From Flavobacterium crassostreae (lineage in GTDB: Bacteria > Bacteroidota > Bacteroidia > Flavobacteriales > Flavobacteriaceae), in NCBI RefSeq assembly GCF_001831475.1, contig NZ_CP017688.1, forward strand, positions 310,001-374,000: 64,000 nt of DNA, written 5' to 3'. Positions 18,658 through 29,016 of the stretch are shown here, piece after piece. The notes under the pieces are model-generated. The model worked only from the letters and a program-made list of their open reading frames with translations, was not told where the DNA came from and ran no database searches. Position 1 is the stretch's first letter, and each line of letters begins with the position of its first letter. The position numbers and the translations under genes are program-made.

Positions 18658-19182
18658 TTAATTCTTTTCTATTACTTTAACTTCTACAGCTCCCGTATTT
18701 TGGAAAAAAGAAACTAACTCTTCTTCATTATTATTAATGGAAACCTCCATTAAAAAGTGATCATCTGTAGTTCTTACATCCGGGTTTTCTGCTTCTTTAA
18801 ATGGCCATAGTTTACTTCTCATATAAAAAGTAAGAACCATTAAATGCGCAGCAAAAAACACCGTCATTTCAAACATAATTGGAACAAAAGCAGGCATATT
18901 TTGAATAAAACTAAAACTTGGTTTACCACCAATATCCTGAGGCCAATCTTGAATCATTATATAATTCATCATTGTAGTAGCTACCGTTATACCTACGCAA
19001 CCATACAAGAATGCACAAATAGCCAATCTTGTAGGTGCAAGTCCCATAGCTTTATCCAAACCGTGAACTGGAAATGGCGTAAAAACTTCTTCGATATGAT
19101 GATGAGCTGCTCTAGTCTTTTTAACCGCATCCATCAATATATCATCGTCATTATAAATGGCGTATATTACTTTATTATTCAT
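18658..19182 (-). CDS. actD: Alternative complex III subunit ActD (DUF3341)
   Basis: 174 residues. DUF3341 family: an N-terminal soluble part (AIYNDDDILMDAVK, EVFTPFPVHGLDKAMG) and two membrane helices (about 53-75 and 101-120). ActD is a small structural subunit of ACIII with no cofactor motif. Its start overlaps the end of actC by 8 bases, which suggests coupled translation. Confidence 0.92.
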   Translation of the reverse strand: MNNKVIYAIYNDDDILMDAVKKTRAAHHHIEEVFTPFPVHGLDKAMGLAPTRLAICAFLYGCVGITVATTMMNYIMIQDWPQDIGGKPSFSFIQNMPAFVPIMFEMTVFFAAHLMVLTFYMRSKLWPFKEAENPDVRTTDDHFLMEVSINNNEEELVSFFQNTGAVEVKVIEKN

Positions 19183-20578
19183 GATGTGAATCTTTATTTG
19201 CTTCTCTTTCTCTTTTATAATTATCTCCTGTCCCTTTCAATATTGTTTTTACCTCTGCCTGAGCTATAACAGGGAATGTTCTAGAGTACAATAAAAACAA
19301 CACAAAGAAGAAACCAATTGTTCCTATAAAAATACCAATATCTACAAATGTTGGTGAAAACATTGTCCATGAAGATGGTAAGTAATCTCTATGTAATGAG
19401 GTAACAATAATTACAAATCGTTCAAACCACATACCGATGTTTACCACAATCGAGATAACGAACGAAAACATAATACTGGTACGTAATTTTTTAGACCACA
19501 TAAATTGTGGAGAAAAAACATTACAAGTCATCATCGACCAATATGCCCACCAATAAGGCCCTGTTGCTCTGTTTAAGAAAGCATATTGCTCATATTCTAC
19601 TCCAGAATACCAAGCTATAAATAATTCAGTAATATAAGCAACTCCAACAATAGAACCCGTGATCATAATTACTATGTTCATCAATTCAATATGTTGCAAT
19701 GTAATATAAGCTTCTAGATTAGACACCTTTCTCATAATAATAAGTAAGGTATTTACCATTGCAAATCCTGAAAATACAGCACCAGCAACAAAATACGGAG
19801 GGAAAATTGTAGTATGCCATCCAGGAATAACTGAAGTAGCAAAGTCCATCGATACAATAGTATGTACTGAAAGTACCAGCGGTGTTGCAAGACCTGCAAG
19901 CACTAAAGATACTTCTTCAAATCGCTGCCAGTCTTTAGCGCGTCCACTCCAACCAAAACTAAGTATAGAGTAAATTCGTTTATTAAATGGGGTGATAGCT
20001 CTATCTCTAAGCATTGCAAAATCAGGTAATAAACCAGTCCACCAGAAAACTAATGAAACGGATAAATAGGTTGAAATTGCAAATACATCCCAAAGTAATG
20101 GGGAGTTAAAGTTTACCCATAAAGAGCCAAATTGATTTGGAATTGGCAACACCCAGTAAGCCAACCAAGGACGTCCCATGTGTATGATTGGGAACAAACC
20201 CGCTTGTACTACTGAGAAAATTGTCATTGCTTCGGCAGAACGGTTAATTGCCATTCTCCATCTTTGACGGAATAATAATAGAACCGCTGAAATTAGTGTT
20301 CCTGCGTGACCGATACCTACCCACCAAACAAAGTTTGTGATATCCCAGGCCCATCCAACAGTTTTGTTTAATCCCCAAGTTCCTATACCTGTAGATATGG
20401 TATAAATAATACAGCCAATTCCCCAAAGGAAAGCAGCTAGTGCGATTGAAAACACAATCCACCAATGTTTATTTGCTTTTCCTTCAACAGGCGCAGCTAT
20501 ATCTACTGTTACGTCGTGATAAGATTTATCACCTATAACTAAAGGTTTTCTAATGGTTGCTTCGTAGTGAGACGACAT
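19175..20578 (-). CDS. actC: Alternative complex III subunit ActC (NrfD/PsrC-like, quinol site)
   Basis: 467 residues with about ten membrane helices. It belongs to the NrfD/PsrC family of quinol-interacting membrane subunits, paralogous to ActF. Typical segments are WWVGIGHAGTLISAVLLL and the later FSGFAMVNTLLIIMRK. In ACIII this subunit is thought to hold the quinol oxidation site and to hand electrons to the Fe-S clusters of ActB. It follows actB by 37 bases and overlaps actD by 8 bases. Confidence 0.94.
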   Translation of the reverse strand: MSSHYEATIRKPLVIGDKSYHDVTVDIAAPVEGKANKHWWIVFSIALAAFLWGIGCIIYTISTGIGTWGLNKTVGWAWDITNFVWWVGIGHAGTLISAVLLLFRQRWRMAINRSAEAMTIFSVVQAGLFPIIHMGRPWLAYWVLPIPNQFGSLWVNFNSPLLWDVFAISTYLSVSLVFWWTGLLPDFAMLRDRAITPFNKRIYSILSFGWSGRAKDWQRFEEVSLVLAGLATPLVLSVHTIVSMDFATSVIPGWHTTIFPPYFVAGAVFSGFAMVNTLLIIMRKVSNLEAYITLQHIELMNIVIMITGSIVGVAYITELFIAWYSGVEYEQYAFLNRATGPYWWAYWSMMTCNVFSPQFMWSKKLRTSIMFSFVISIVVNIGMWFERFVIIVTSLHRDYLPSSWTMFSPTFVDIGIFIGTIGFFFVLFLLYSRTFPVIAQAEVKTILKGTGDNYKREREANKDSHHE

Positions 20579-20615
20579 AATCCTTTATATGTTTCTTAAT
20601 TAATAATTTTTTTTA

Positions 20616-23600
20616 CTAGGTATTTCTAACTTTAACATGATAAATCACATTAGGCTTTGTTCCAACATGCTCCAACAAATGATACATTCTATCATCGGCT
20701 GCTAATTTTGTTACTTGGCTTTCTGTATCGTTAACATCTCCAAAAACCATTGCTCCAGTAGAACAAGCATTTGAACATGCAGTTTGAAATTCTCCATCAA
20801 CAATAGACCTGCCTTCTCTTTTTGCTTTTAAAATGGTAGCTTGTGTCATCTGAATACACATAGAACATTTTTCCATTACACCTCGAGAACGAACGTTTAC
20901 ATCTGGATTTAATACCATACGTCCTAAATCATCATTCATGTGGTAGTCAAATTCACTGTTTTTGTTATACAAGAACCAGTTAAAACGACGCACTTTATAA
21001 GGACAGTTGTTTGCACAATAACGCGTACCTACACATCTATTGTAAGCCATGTGATTTTGACCTTGACGGCTGTGTGAAGTTGCAGCTACTGGACAAACAG
21101 TCTCACAAGGAGCATGATTACAATGCTGACACATTACCGGTTGGAAAGAAACTTGAGGATTATCTCCTGCTTTTTCCATTTCGTTAAAAGTAGACAAAGA
21201 GCTAGACAATCCAGCGATGTTTTCTTTTCTTTCGTTATCTCCTTCAAAAGTACTTTCAGAAGAATAGTATCTATCAATACGCAACCAGTGCATATCACGA
21301 CTTCTTCTTACTTCGGATTTACCAACTACAGGAACATTATTTTCGGCATGACAAGCGATAACACAAGCACCACAACCTGTACAGGCATTTAGGTCAATCG
21401 ATAAATTAAAGTGATGACCTATAGAACGATCAAACGAATCCCATAAATCAACCGTAGTAGCCTCTACTTCTTCGTGGTTCAAAGACACCATTGGAACTTC
21501 ATTCCAAACCTTAGCGTCTTGAGTATTGAATATCTCTAAAGTAGTCTCTTTAATGATATCCCCTCTACCCATTAAGGTTTTTTGACCTTGAACACAAGCA
21601 AATTCATGTTCTCCAGAAGCTTTTTCTAAAGTAACTGCTTGCAATTCATTAAAATCTTTATATAAAGCGTAAGCATTAACACCTACCATCATTTCTTCTT
21701 TAAGAGCTGCCTTACGACCGTACCCTAATGCTAAACCAACGGTCCCTACAGCTTGTCCTGGCTGAACAATTACAGGAACATTCTCTAGCGTAACTCCATT
21801 AGCAGAAGTCAAAGTAACATAGCTTCCGTTAAGACCACCATTAGCTACAATCTCATTAGACAATCCCATTTCTTTTGCATCTGCATTAGAAACAGTAACA
21901 TAATTATCCCACGAAGTCCTTGTAATTGGATCTGGAAATTCTTGCAACCAAGGATTGTTTGCTTGTTGCCCGTCTCCTAATCCAGTTTTGGTGTACAATA
22001 CCAATTCTAACCCCTTAGCAGATTTAGATTTAGATAATGTTGCAGCAGCAGTAGCGTAATCTACATTCGCAGCTGATAACCCCTGTGATCCAGACACTAA
22101 AACACCATCATGAAGCACTTTATTCCAAGTTGTTCCTGAGATAACACCAGCAGAATTTGCTTTGATATACCCGTAGAAATCACTTGTATTACCATTTAAA
22201 GACAATAATACGTCTTGAAATTGCTTAGTATCAAACAAAGGTCTTATTGTAGGCTGCGTCAAACTATACGTGCCTTTAGTAAGACTTAAATCACCCCAAG
22301 ACTCTAAATAATGCGGTACAGCTGCAGCTACAGTACTCAACAAAGCTGTTTCGTCTTCTTTTATAGAAAAAGCTACAGAAGTAGTAACTTTTTTAAGACC
22401 CGCAACAAAAGATGCTGAATCAGCCAGTGTATACACTGGATTAACACCGCTCATGATTAAAGTATGTACGCTACCAGCTTGCATATCTTTAATTAATTGT
22501 GCCACTTTTTCATTAGATCCTTTTCTAATCTGTCTCGTACCAGAAGTACTAAAAGCAGTACTAGCCAAGGCTTGATTGATAGCTAAAACTAATAATTGTG
22601 CGTTTTTATCTTGAATACCCGAAACTAAAACTCCATTTGCCCCAGCAGCTTTCAATTGTTGGCCAGCTTTGGTAACTTCGTTTTTAAATTTAGCATCTAA
22701 ACTAACTGGAACCGCAGAACCAGTAACTAAATTGTATAAATGTACTAAGGCTTGTTTTTGATTTGCAACAGACATAGCTAAACGCTTATCCGCAGCAGCT
22801 CCAGACAAAGTCATATTAGCTTCAATCTGAAAGTGTCTAGACATTTTTCCGTTTTTAGGAATCCTACCTTTTGCATATCCAGAGTCAAAGCCTCCTCCTT
22901 GCCAATCTCCAAGAAAATCCGCTCCTACAGAAACAATCAGAGATGCTTTTGAAAAATCATAATCCACTAAAGCTCTCTCTCCATAAACTGCTTCAAAAGC
23001 ATCTAAAGCTTCTGAAGAAGAAACTGCATCATACACTACATGCTTAGCAGTAGGATTCAAGGCAATAAATTCAGAAATCAACTTTTCAGTAGAAGGACTA
23101 GCCAAAGTATTGGTTAATAAAACTACTTGAGCATTTTTTGATTTAGCATCCGCTAAACTGGATTTAATTTTTGCATCCACTACAGACCATGTTGCTGGTT
23201 TCCCTTGCATCTTTGGCTCTTTCAAACGCATATTATCATATAAAGACAATATAGACGCATGAACTCTAGCATTAGCAGCAAATTTTGCTCCTGAAATAGT
23301 ATTATTATCTATTTTAATAGGACGCCCTTCACGTGTTTTAACAAGAAGATTTGCAAAATCAAAACCATCAAATACCGAAGTTGCATAATAATCCGCAACT
23401 CCAGGAATGATTTGTTCTGGTTGTAATACATAAGGTATCGACTTGTTAACAGGTCCTTCGCACGCAGCAAGAGTAGCTGCCGCAGTACTAAACCCTACGT
23501 ACTTTAAAAAATCGCGACGTGATGTTGAAGAGGATGACAAGGCACTCTCATTTCCTAAAAATTCATCCGTAGGAATAGCTTCAACAAATTCGTTATTTTT

Positions 23601-23669
23601 AAGCGTCTCAACAATAGAACCATTTTCAAGTTCTTCAACACTTTTCCAGTATTTTTTGTTTGATGACAT
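20616..23669 (-). CDS. actB: Alternative complex III subunit ActB (Mo-enzyme-like plus Fe-S)
   Basis: 1017 residues. The N-terminal region has a twin-arginine motif SRRDFLKYVGF (Arg51-Arg52) and then ATLAAC (Cys70), which looks like a Tat-exported lipoprotein. The long middle part (about 70-740) is a molybdopterin-oxidoreductase-like fold; in ACIII it has lost the Mo cofactor. The C-terminal ferredoxin-like part has four cysteine clusters: CTGCGACVIACH, CQHCNHAPCETVC, CVGTRYCANNC and CSMC...CSNAC. The family is known to carry three [4Fe-4S] and one [3Fe-4S] cluster. It sits between actA (80 bases away) and actC. Confidence 0.94.
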   Translation of the reverse strand: MSSNKKYWKSVEELENGSIVETLKNNEFVEAIPTDEFLGNESALSSSSTSRRDFLKYVGFSTAAATLAACEGPVNKSIPYVLQPEQIIPGVADYYATSVFDGFDFANLLVKTREGRPIKIDNNTISGAKFAANARVHASILSLYDNMRLKEPKMQGKPATWSVVDAKIKSSLADAKSKNAQVVLLTNTLASPSTEKLISEFIALNPTAKHVVYDAVSSSEALDAFEAVYGERALVDYDFSKASLIVSVGADFLGDWQGGGFDSGYAKGRIPKNGKMSRHFQIEANMTLSGAAADKRLAMSVANQKQALVHLYNLVTGSAVPVSLDAKFKNEVTKAGQQLKAAGANGVLVSGIQDKNAQLLVLAINQALASTAFSTSGTRQIRKGSNEKVAQLIKDMQAGSVHTLIMSGVNPVYTLADSASFVAGLKKVTTSVAFSIKEDETALLSTVAAAVPHYLESWGDLSLTKGTYSLTQPTIRPLFDTKQFQDVLLSLNGNTSDFYGYIKANSAGVISGTTWNKVLHDGVLVSGSQGLSAANVDYATAAATLSKSKSAKGLELVLYTKTGLGDGQQANNPWLQEFPDPITRTSWDNYVTVSNADAKEMGLSNEIVANGGLNGSYVTLTSANGVTLENVPVIVQPGQAVGTVGLALGYGRKAALKEEMMVGVNAYALYKDFNELQAVTLEKASGEHEFACVQGQKTLMGRGDIIKETTLEIFNTQDAKVWNEVPMVSLNHEEVEATTVDLWDSFDRSIGHHFNLSIDLNACTGCGACVIACHAENNVPVVGKSEVRRSRDMHWLRIDRYYSSESTFEGDNERKENIAGLSSSLSTFNEMEKAGDNPQVSFQPVMCQHCNHAPCETVCPVAATSHSRQGQNHMAYNRCVGTRYCANNCPYKVRRFNWFLYNKNSEFDYHMNDDLGRMVLNPDVNVRSRGVMEKCSMCIQMTQATILKAKREGRSIVDGEFQTACSNACSTGAMVFGDVNDTESQVTKLAADDRMYHLLEHVGTKPNVIYHVKVRNT

Positions 23670-23749
23670 TGTATATAAATATTAAAATCTTAATTATTTT
23701 TATTTGCTCTATTGTTCTTTAATTATTCCGATGTACGGATCAATCAAGT

Positions 23750-25069
23750 TTAGTAATGGCACTTACCACATTCTAAACCTCCCATTTGCGCTGCAGTCAA
23801 TTTATCTACACCGTATTTTTTAGAAAGCTCTTCGTGAATTTTGGTGTAATATGCATTTCCCTCCATCTTAACATCCGTTTTTCTATGACAATCAATACAC
23901 CAACCCATTGTTAAAGGAGCAAACTGCTTTTGTATCTCATAGGTTTCAACTGGACCATGACAAGTCTGACATTCAATTCCCGCTACAGTTACGTGTTGTG
24001 AGTGATTAAAATATACAAAATCTGGCAAGTTATGTATACGCACCCATTTTACTGGCTGTGTTTTTCCTGTATACGATTGCGTTGTTTTATCCCAACCAAC
24101 TGCGGTATATAATTTTTGTATTTGCTCATCATAAAAAGCTTTGCTGTATTCTGGAGTAGCAGTGGTTTCAGCAACCTCCGAAATGTTTTTATGACAGTTC
24201 ATACACACATTCAATGAAGGAATACCCGCATTTTTACTAACCCTAGCAGCAGAGTGACAATATTTACAGTTAATTTCATTATCCCCAGCATGTATCTTGT
24301 GCGAGTAATGTATTGGCTGTATTGGCTCATAATTTTGATCCACACCCACTTGCATTAAAAACCCATAAACAAAATAAGCACTAGCCAACAACAACAGTAT
24401 AGAAGTCACTAAAACTAAAAACTGGTTTTTAGCAAATGCCTTCCATATTGGAGTACTAGCAGCCTTATCGGCCACAACAATACCATTAGCCTTTGCAACC
24501 TTAGTCAATACTTTATTTACCAAAAACAACATCACTACCAACATCATCATTACCAAAGCCAAAGCTCCTAATATAATAGTATTAGAAATCCCACCTTGAT
24601 CCGTAGCACCTGCAACAACAGCACCAGGCAATGGCGCAGGAGCCTGCGCTTTCTCCTCAGAGGTATACGCTATGATATTGTCTATATCATCGGTAGATAA
24701 TTGAGGAAAACCAGTCATTACTGCCTTGTTGTTTTCTTCAAAAAGCTTCACAGCCACTGGATCCCCAGATTTAATCATTTCAGAACTGTTGTGTATCCAC
24801 TTATAAAGCCAAGCCATCTCATGTTTACTAGCAATACCCCTAAGAGCAGGCCCAGTTGATTTAGCATCCAACTTATGACAAGCAGCACAGTTTGAATTAA
24901 AAAGTTCCTTCCCTTTAACAGGATCAGCACTTTGCGTAGCTACAGGAGCTTCAGTTGCCTCTGCTGAAACAGCATCTTGCGCAAATGAAGTTAAGGAAAA
25001 CGTTAGCATTACAGTAAAGCTGAACAATAGTTTCCTTGAGATCGAATTATGGTTACCCACCTTTTTCAT
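23750..25069 (-). CDS. actA: Alternative complex III subunit ActA, hexaheme cytochrome c
   Basis: 439 residues. A signal peptide (to about residue 30) is followed by a class I cytochrome c domain with CAACH at 61-65, a membrane helix at 164-186, a second helix at 216-237, and a pentaheme domain with CxxCH at 268, 289, 367, 391 and 434. Six heme motifs are therefore visible. A pentaheme ActA is the general pattern; the extra N-terminal monoheme domain is a fusion visible here. It is the first gene of the act-cta cluster, behind a well-placed promoter. Confidence 0.93.
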   Translation of the reverse strand: MKKVGNHNSISRKLLFSFTVMLTFSLTSFAQDAVSAEATEAPVATQSADPVKGKELFNSNCAACHKLDAKSTGPALRGIASKHEMAWLYKWIHNSSEMIKSGDPVAVKLFEENNKAVMTGFPQLSTDDIDNIIAYTSEEKAQAPAPLPGAVVAGATDQGGISNTIILGALALVMMMLVVMLFLVNKVLTKVAKANGIVVADKAASTPIWKAFAKNQFLVLVTSILLLLASAYFVYGFLMQVGVDQNYEPIQPIHYSHKIHAGDNEINCKYCHSAARVSKNAGIPSLNVCMNCHKNISEVAETTATPEYSKAFYDEQIQKLYTAVGWDKTTQSYTGKTQPVKWVRIHNLPDFVYFNHSQHVTVAGIECQTCHGPVETYEIQKQFAPLTMGWCIDCHRKTDVKMEGNAYYTKIHEELSKKYGVDKLTAAQMGGLECGKCHY

Positions 25070-25155
25070 AAAATATAATGATTATCTAATAAAAATTGAC
25101 ACAGTTTTCTTTATAAAAAATTATAAATAAACCATTCCTTTATTTTAAACTGCTA

Positions 25156-25184
25156 CAAAAATACGACTTAAGAACTATTCTCAA
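25156..25184 (-). promoter_or_regulatory. Promoter of the act-cta operon
   Basis: On the minus strand, TTG (25182-25184), an 18-base spacer, then TATTTTTG (25156-25163), matching the Flavobacterium consensus. The actA ATG at 25069 lies 87 bases downstream, so the leader would be about 80 bases. No clear hairpin was seen in it. Confidence 0.7.
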
Positions 25185-25286
25185 AACCTTAAAATAGTCT
25201 TAAATTCAATTTATATTAATTCTAAATAATATTTATCTTTTAGATTCTCTCATTATGTACTATTTTTGCTTAAAAACCATCCTGTT

Positions 25287-25676
25287 ATGAAAAACATACC
25301 CATTAAAACCACCTTATTTGTATCCTTTCTATTTTGCGTAAGCCATACCACCTTACAAGCTCAGGACCAAAATACTAGCATTCGTCAAGACGCAAAATTC
25401 ACACAATTATTAAACGAAAAAAGAAAGATAAACCCAACAATAGCAGCAAACGAGCGATACAAAATCCAAGTATTTAGTGGCGACAGCGAAAAAGCAAAAA
25501 AAGCACTCTATGAATGCAAACAGCAATTTAGCGAGCTAGATGGCACCATCGTATTCAACACCCCAAATTATAAAGTCTGGATAGGAAACTTTAGAACCAG
25601 AATAGAAACCGAAAGAAACATGTTAGAAATAAAAAAGAAATACCCCAATGCCTTTTTGATCAAACCTCAAAAATAA
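25287..25676 (+). CDS. Small SPOR-domain protein
   Basis: 129 residues. A signal peptide (MKNIPIKTTLFVSFLFC...LQAQ) is followed by a short linker and a SPOR-like domain from about residue 50: RYKIQVFSGDSEKAKKAL...YKVWIGNFRTRIETE...KKYPNAFLIKP. SPOR domains bind denuded glycan strands of peptidoglycan, so a periplasmic or cell-division-related role is plausible, though unproven here. An in-frame TTG at 25266 is not the start: it is part of TATTTTTG (25261-25268), a likely -7 box, so the ATG at 25287 is preferred. It is transcribed away from actA and has its own terminator. Confidence 0.8.
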   Translation: MKNIPIKTTLFVSFLFCVSHTTLQAQDQNTSIRQDAKFTQLLNEKRKINPTIAANERYKIQVFSGDSEKAKKALYECKQQFSELDGTIVFNTPNYKVWIGNFRTRIETERNMLEIKKKYPNAFLIKPQK

Positions 25677-25695
25677 ATTCAAACACCAAACCACC

Positions 25696-25727
25696 AAGCC
25701 ACTTCCACAAGGACAGTGGCTTTTTTT
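25696..25727 (+). terminator. Terminator of the SPOR gene
   Basis: AAGCCACT (25696-25703) and AGTGGCTT (25715-25722) form an 8-bp stem followed by TTTTT on the plus strand, about 20 bases past the stop codon. Confidence 0.8.
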
Positions 25728-25750
25728 GGCTGTGTCCTCCACAAAAGTTC

Positions 25751-25824
25751 CGGTCGGGCTATCCGTTATATCATTTAGAATGCTCCAAAAAAAGCATTCT
25801 AAAAGGATGCCACTACTATCCCTC
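25751..25824 (-). repeat. Structured intergenic repeat, copy D (variant outer stem)
   Basis: Read on the minus strand it gives GGGATAGTAGTGGCATCCTTTT, an 11-bp hairpin (AGCATTCTAAA on the plus strand at 25793-25803 pairs with TTTAGAATGCT at 25774-25784), then GATATAACGGATAGCCCGACC. The core GTAGyGGCATCCTTTT...GATATArCGGAyAGC is shared with the other copies, but the outer pair is GGG/CCC here instead of CCTG/CAGG. The flank towards 25728 may belong to the element. It lies between two convergent genes. Confidence 0.75.
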
Positions 25825-26030
25825 ACAGAAACAACCAAACCCACAGAACACCTCTAGACAACAAAACACGATCCTTTTCAAAAAAAAAATAAAATAAAAA
25901 AGGCATCATCAAAAAAACATCCGATACCGAAAATAAAAAGCAAAAGCGCTAAAAGACCTTCTAAAACTAGCCTCAAAGACTACATAGTCAAAAATACATT
26001 CAACAAACAAAACGATTTAAAACACAAAAA
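25825..26030. other. A-rich intergenic stretch without a recognised feature
   Basis: The gap between the SPOR gene and infB (25677-26073) holds the SPOR terminator, repeat copy D and the infB terminator. The remaining 200 bases are strongly A-rich on the plus strand. I see no coding frame with support, RNA gene or promoter in them. Confidence 0.6.
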
Positions 26031-26048
26031 ATCCCGACGAATCGGGAT
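26031..26048 (-). terminator. Terminator of the rimP-nusA-infB operon
   Basis: ATCCCGA (26031-26037) and TCGGGAT (26042-26048) form a stem with a 4-base loop, flanked by A/T runs so that TTTTTT follows on the minus strand. It lies 26 bases past the infB stop. Confidence 0.85.
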
Positions 26049-26073
26049 TTTAATAAGCTATAAGAATTAAATT

Positions 26074-28968
26074 TTATTTTAATTTCTTTTTAATAGCTAC
26101 CTCATGGTAGGCTTCTATAACATCTCTTTCTTCAATATCATTGTACCCTTTAATCTGGATACCACAGTCATATCCTTTAGCTACTTCCTTAACATCGTCT
26201 TTAAAACGTTTCAAGGCCACTAACTCTCCAGAATGAACCACAACACCTTCTCTAATCACTCTAATTTTGGCATTTCTGGCAATCTTACCATCCATTACCA
26301 TACAACCAGCAATAGAACCTACTTTAGAAATTTTAAATATCTCTCTAATTTCTGCAGTACCTAAAACTTCTTCTTTCATCTCCGGAGCTAACATTCCTTC
26401 CATGGCGTCTTTCAGGTCATCAATTGCTGCATAGATAATAGAGTAGTAACGGATATCGATTTCTTCTTTGTCTGCTAATTGTCTTGCATTTCCTGCAGGA
26501 CGAACATTAAATCCGATAATGATAGCATCCGAAGCAGAGGCCAACATTACATCTGTTTCTGTAATTGCTCCAACTCCTTTATGTATAATGTTAATTTGAA
26601 TTTCTTCGGTAGATAATTTAGAGAACGAATCAGACAACGCCTCTACAGAACCATCCACATCTCCTTTAAGGATTACATTCAACTCTTTAAATTGACCAAG
26701 AGCAATACGGCGTCCAATCTCGTCAAGTGTAATGTGACGCTGCGTACGTACCGATTGTTCACGCATCAATTGCGAACGTTTTGCAGCAATTTGTTTGGCT
26801 TCTTTTTCGTCTTCAAAAATATTAAATTTATCTCCTGCTGTAGCAGCACCGTCCAAACCTAAAACCGATACTGGCGTAGATGGTCCCGCTTCTAAAACAG
26901 AATTCCCTCGCTCATCATGCATGGCTTTAATTTTTCCGTGATGCTTACCCGCTAGCATGTAATCACCAATTTTAAGCGTACCGTGTTGTACCAAAATAGT
27001 AGACACATATCCTTTCCCTTTGTCCAAGAAAGCCTCTACTACAGTTCCCTGTGCTGCTTTGTTTGGATTAGCTTTTAGATCCAAGACCTCTGCTTCCAAA
27101 AGTACTTTTTCTAATAAATCTTTTACTCCGGTTCCAATTTTAGCAGAAATATCATGCGATTGGAATTTTCCACCCCAGTCCTCAACAAGTAAATTCATAC
27201 TTGCTAATTTTTCTTTGATTTTTTCTGGATTTGCATTTGGCTTATCTACTTTATTGATTGCAAATATAATTGGCACACCAGCTGCTTGCGCATGGCTAAT
27301 GGCCTCTTTGGTTTGTGGCATGATATCATCATCTGCCGCAATCACAATAATTGCAATATCTGTAACTTGAGCTCCACGCGCACGCATTGCCGTAAAGGCT
27401 TCGTGACCTGGCGTATCCAAAAAGGCAATTTTTTGCCCATTATCTAGCGTTACGCCGTAGGCTCCAATATGCTGTGTAATTCCTCCAGACTCTCCAGCAA
27501 TAACGTTTTCTTTACGGATATAATCCAATAAAGAGGTTTTACCGTGATCTACGTGACCCATTACAGTAACAATTGGCGCTCGGAATACTAAATCTTCTTC
27601 TTTGTCTTCAACAACCGCAATTGCTTCTTCAATATCTACGGTGATGAATTCTACTTCATAACCAAATTCATCCGCAACAATAGTTAGTGTTTCTGCATCT
27701 AGACGCTGGTTCATGGTTACCATGATTCCAAGAGACATACACGTTCCAATAACTTTTGTAATTGGCACATCCATCATAATGGCTATTTCACCAACAGTAA
27801 CAAATTCAGTAACTTTTATCGTTTTACTTCCTTCATCCAATGCTTTTTGTTCCTCATCTGATTTCTGACGATGGGTATCTCTTTTGTCTCTTCTGTATTT
27901 AGCTGCTTTAGATTTTCCACCTTTTTTACCTTGTAGTTTTTCTAAAGTTTCGCGTATTTGATTTTTAACCTCTTCTTCGGTAGGTTCCACTTTGGCAACA
28001 ATAGCAGGCCTGTTTCCTTTTACAAATCCAGGTCTAGAGCTTCTGTTGGCATTATATCCACCACCTCCAGTATTTGGCGTAATTTTATTTGGATTAGGAG
28101 TACCAGGGGGTCTAGGAGTACCGGGCTTTGGAGCTATTCTTTTACGCTTATTTTTGTTGGCGTTATTTGCCCCAACAGCACCTGGCTTATTAGGCGTAAT
28201 CTTTGGTTCTTCCTTTTTCTTTTTAGGCTTATTGAATTGCGATAAGTCAATAGTTTGCCCAGTGAGTTTAGTCCCTGATAATTTTTGGTATTGCGTAGCT
28301 ATAGCTTCTTCAGCGGGCTCCGTAGATTCTGCTACTTTAGGAGCTTCATCAACTTTAAGAGTTTGTGCCGCAACTGGAGCAACTGGCTTAACAGCCTCTT
28401 TTGCTACTGTTTGCTTTGGAGCTACAACTTTTTGCTCTTTATTTACTTCTTTAACTTCCACAACAGGTTTTACTTCTTTTGTATCTGAAACAGGCTTTTC
28501 CTGCACCGACTCTTTTGGAGCTGGTTTTTCAGCGGAAACTACAGCTTCTGGAGCTTCAGTAACTTTTTCAGCTTTTGCTTTGACTGGTGTTGGTTTTTTG
28601 GGATTGAGATCTATTTTACCAACCTGTACAGGGCCAGTTACAACGGCTCTAGCCTTAATAACTTCTTGCTGTTGTTTTAGGTTTTCTTCGTCTTGCTTGC
28701 GTTTCTCCTCTATTTCTTTCTCTCGCTCCACACGCAAAGCTTCTTTTTCTTTCCTTTTCTCTTCTCCTACTTCTTTTGAAGCTTCTTTTTTCCCTCTGTC
28801 ACCTGCAAATTGACCGCACAGAACATTGTATACATCATCAGAAATTTTTGTGTTTGGATTAGCTTCAATAGCAATCCCTTTATCTTTTAGATAATCCACA
28901 GCTCTTTCCAAAGAAATATTCAATTCCCTTAAAACTTTGTTTATTCTAATAATTCTCTCTTCAGACAT
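26074..28968 (-). CDS. infB: Translation initiation factor IF-2
   Basis: 964 residues. The N-terminal IF2N module ([20 protein letters not shown]) is followed by a long charged and Pro/Ala-rich linker (about 60-370) with a [12 protein letters not shown] stretch. The GTPase domain has [12 protein letters not shown] near residue 470, DTPGHEAF and NKVDKPN; the C-terminal domains bind initiator tRNA. IF-2 brings fMet-tRNA to the 30S subunit and promotes subunit joining. It is the last gene of the rimP-nusA-infB operon, 48 bases after nusA. Confidence 0.97.
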   Translation of the reverse strand: MSEERIIRINKVLRELNISLERAVDYLKDKGIAIEANPNTKISDDVYNVLCGQFAGDRGKKEASKEVGEEKRKEKEALRVEREKEIEEKRKQDEENLKQQQEVIKARAVVTGPVQVGKIDLNPKKPTPVKAKAEKVTEAPEAVVSAEKPAPKESVQEKPVSDTKEVKPVVEVKEVNKEQKVVAPKQTVAKEAVKPVAPVAAQTLKVDEAPKVAESTEPAEEAIATQYQKLSGTKLTGQTIDLSQFNKPKKKKEEPKITPNKPGAVGANNANKNKRKRIAPKPGTPRPPGTPNPNKITPNTGGGGYNANRSSRPGFVKGNRPAIVAKVEPTEEEVKNQIRETLEKLQGKKGGKSKAAKYRRDKRDTHRQKSDEEQKALDEGSKTIKVTEFVTVGEIAIMMDVPITKVIGTCMSLGIMVTMNQRLDAETLTIVADEFGYEVEFITVDIEEAIAVVEDKEEDLVFRAPIVTVMGHVDHGKTSLLDYIRKENVIAGESGGITQHIGAYGVTLDNGQKIAFLDTPGHEAFTAMRARGAQVTDIAIIVIAADDDIMPQTKEAISHAQAAGVPIIFAINKVDKPNANPEKIKEKLASMNLLVEDWGGKFQSHDISAKIGTGVKDLLEKVLLEAEVLDLKANPNKAAQGTVVEAFLDKGKGYVSTILVQHGTLKIGDYMLAGKHHGKIKAMHDERGNSVLEAGPSTPVSVLGLDGAATAGDKFNIFEDEKEAKQIAAKRSQLMREQSVRTQRHITLDEIGRRIALGQFKELNVILKGDVDGSVEALSDSFSKLSTEEIQINIIHKGVGAITETDVMLASASDAIIIGFNVRPAGNARQLADKEEIDIRYYSIIYAAIDDLKDAMEGMLAPEMKEEVLGTAEIREIFKISKVGSIAGCMVMDGKIARNAKIRVIREGVVVHSGELVALKRFKDDVKEVAKGYDCGIQIKGYNDIEERDVIEAYHEVAIKKKLK

Positions 28969-29016
28969 AAAACCTTTTTATTATTACCTTTTTCGTTGTG
29001 TTGTTAGAAGCATCGA

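Noticed and set aside
27992..28813. A 273-codon open frame on the plus strand opposite infB
   Set aside because: It is antisense to the Pro/Ala/Lys-rich linker of IF-2, which naturally leaves a long open frame on the other strand. It has low-complexity Ser/Thr/Phe composition and no known domain.
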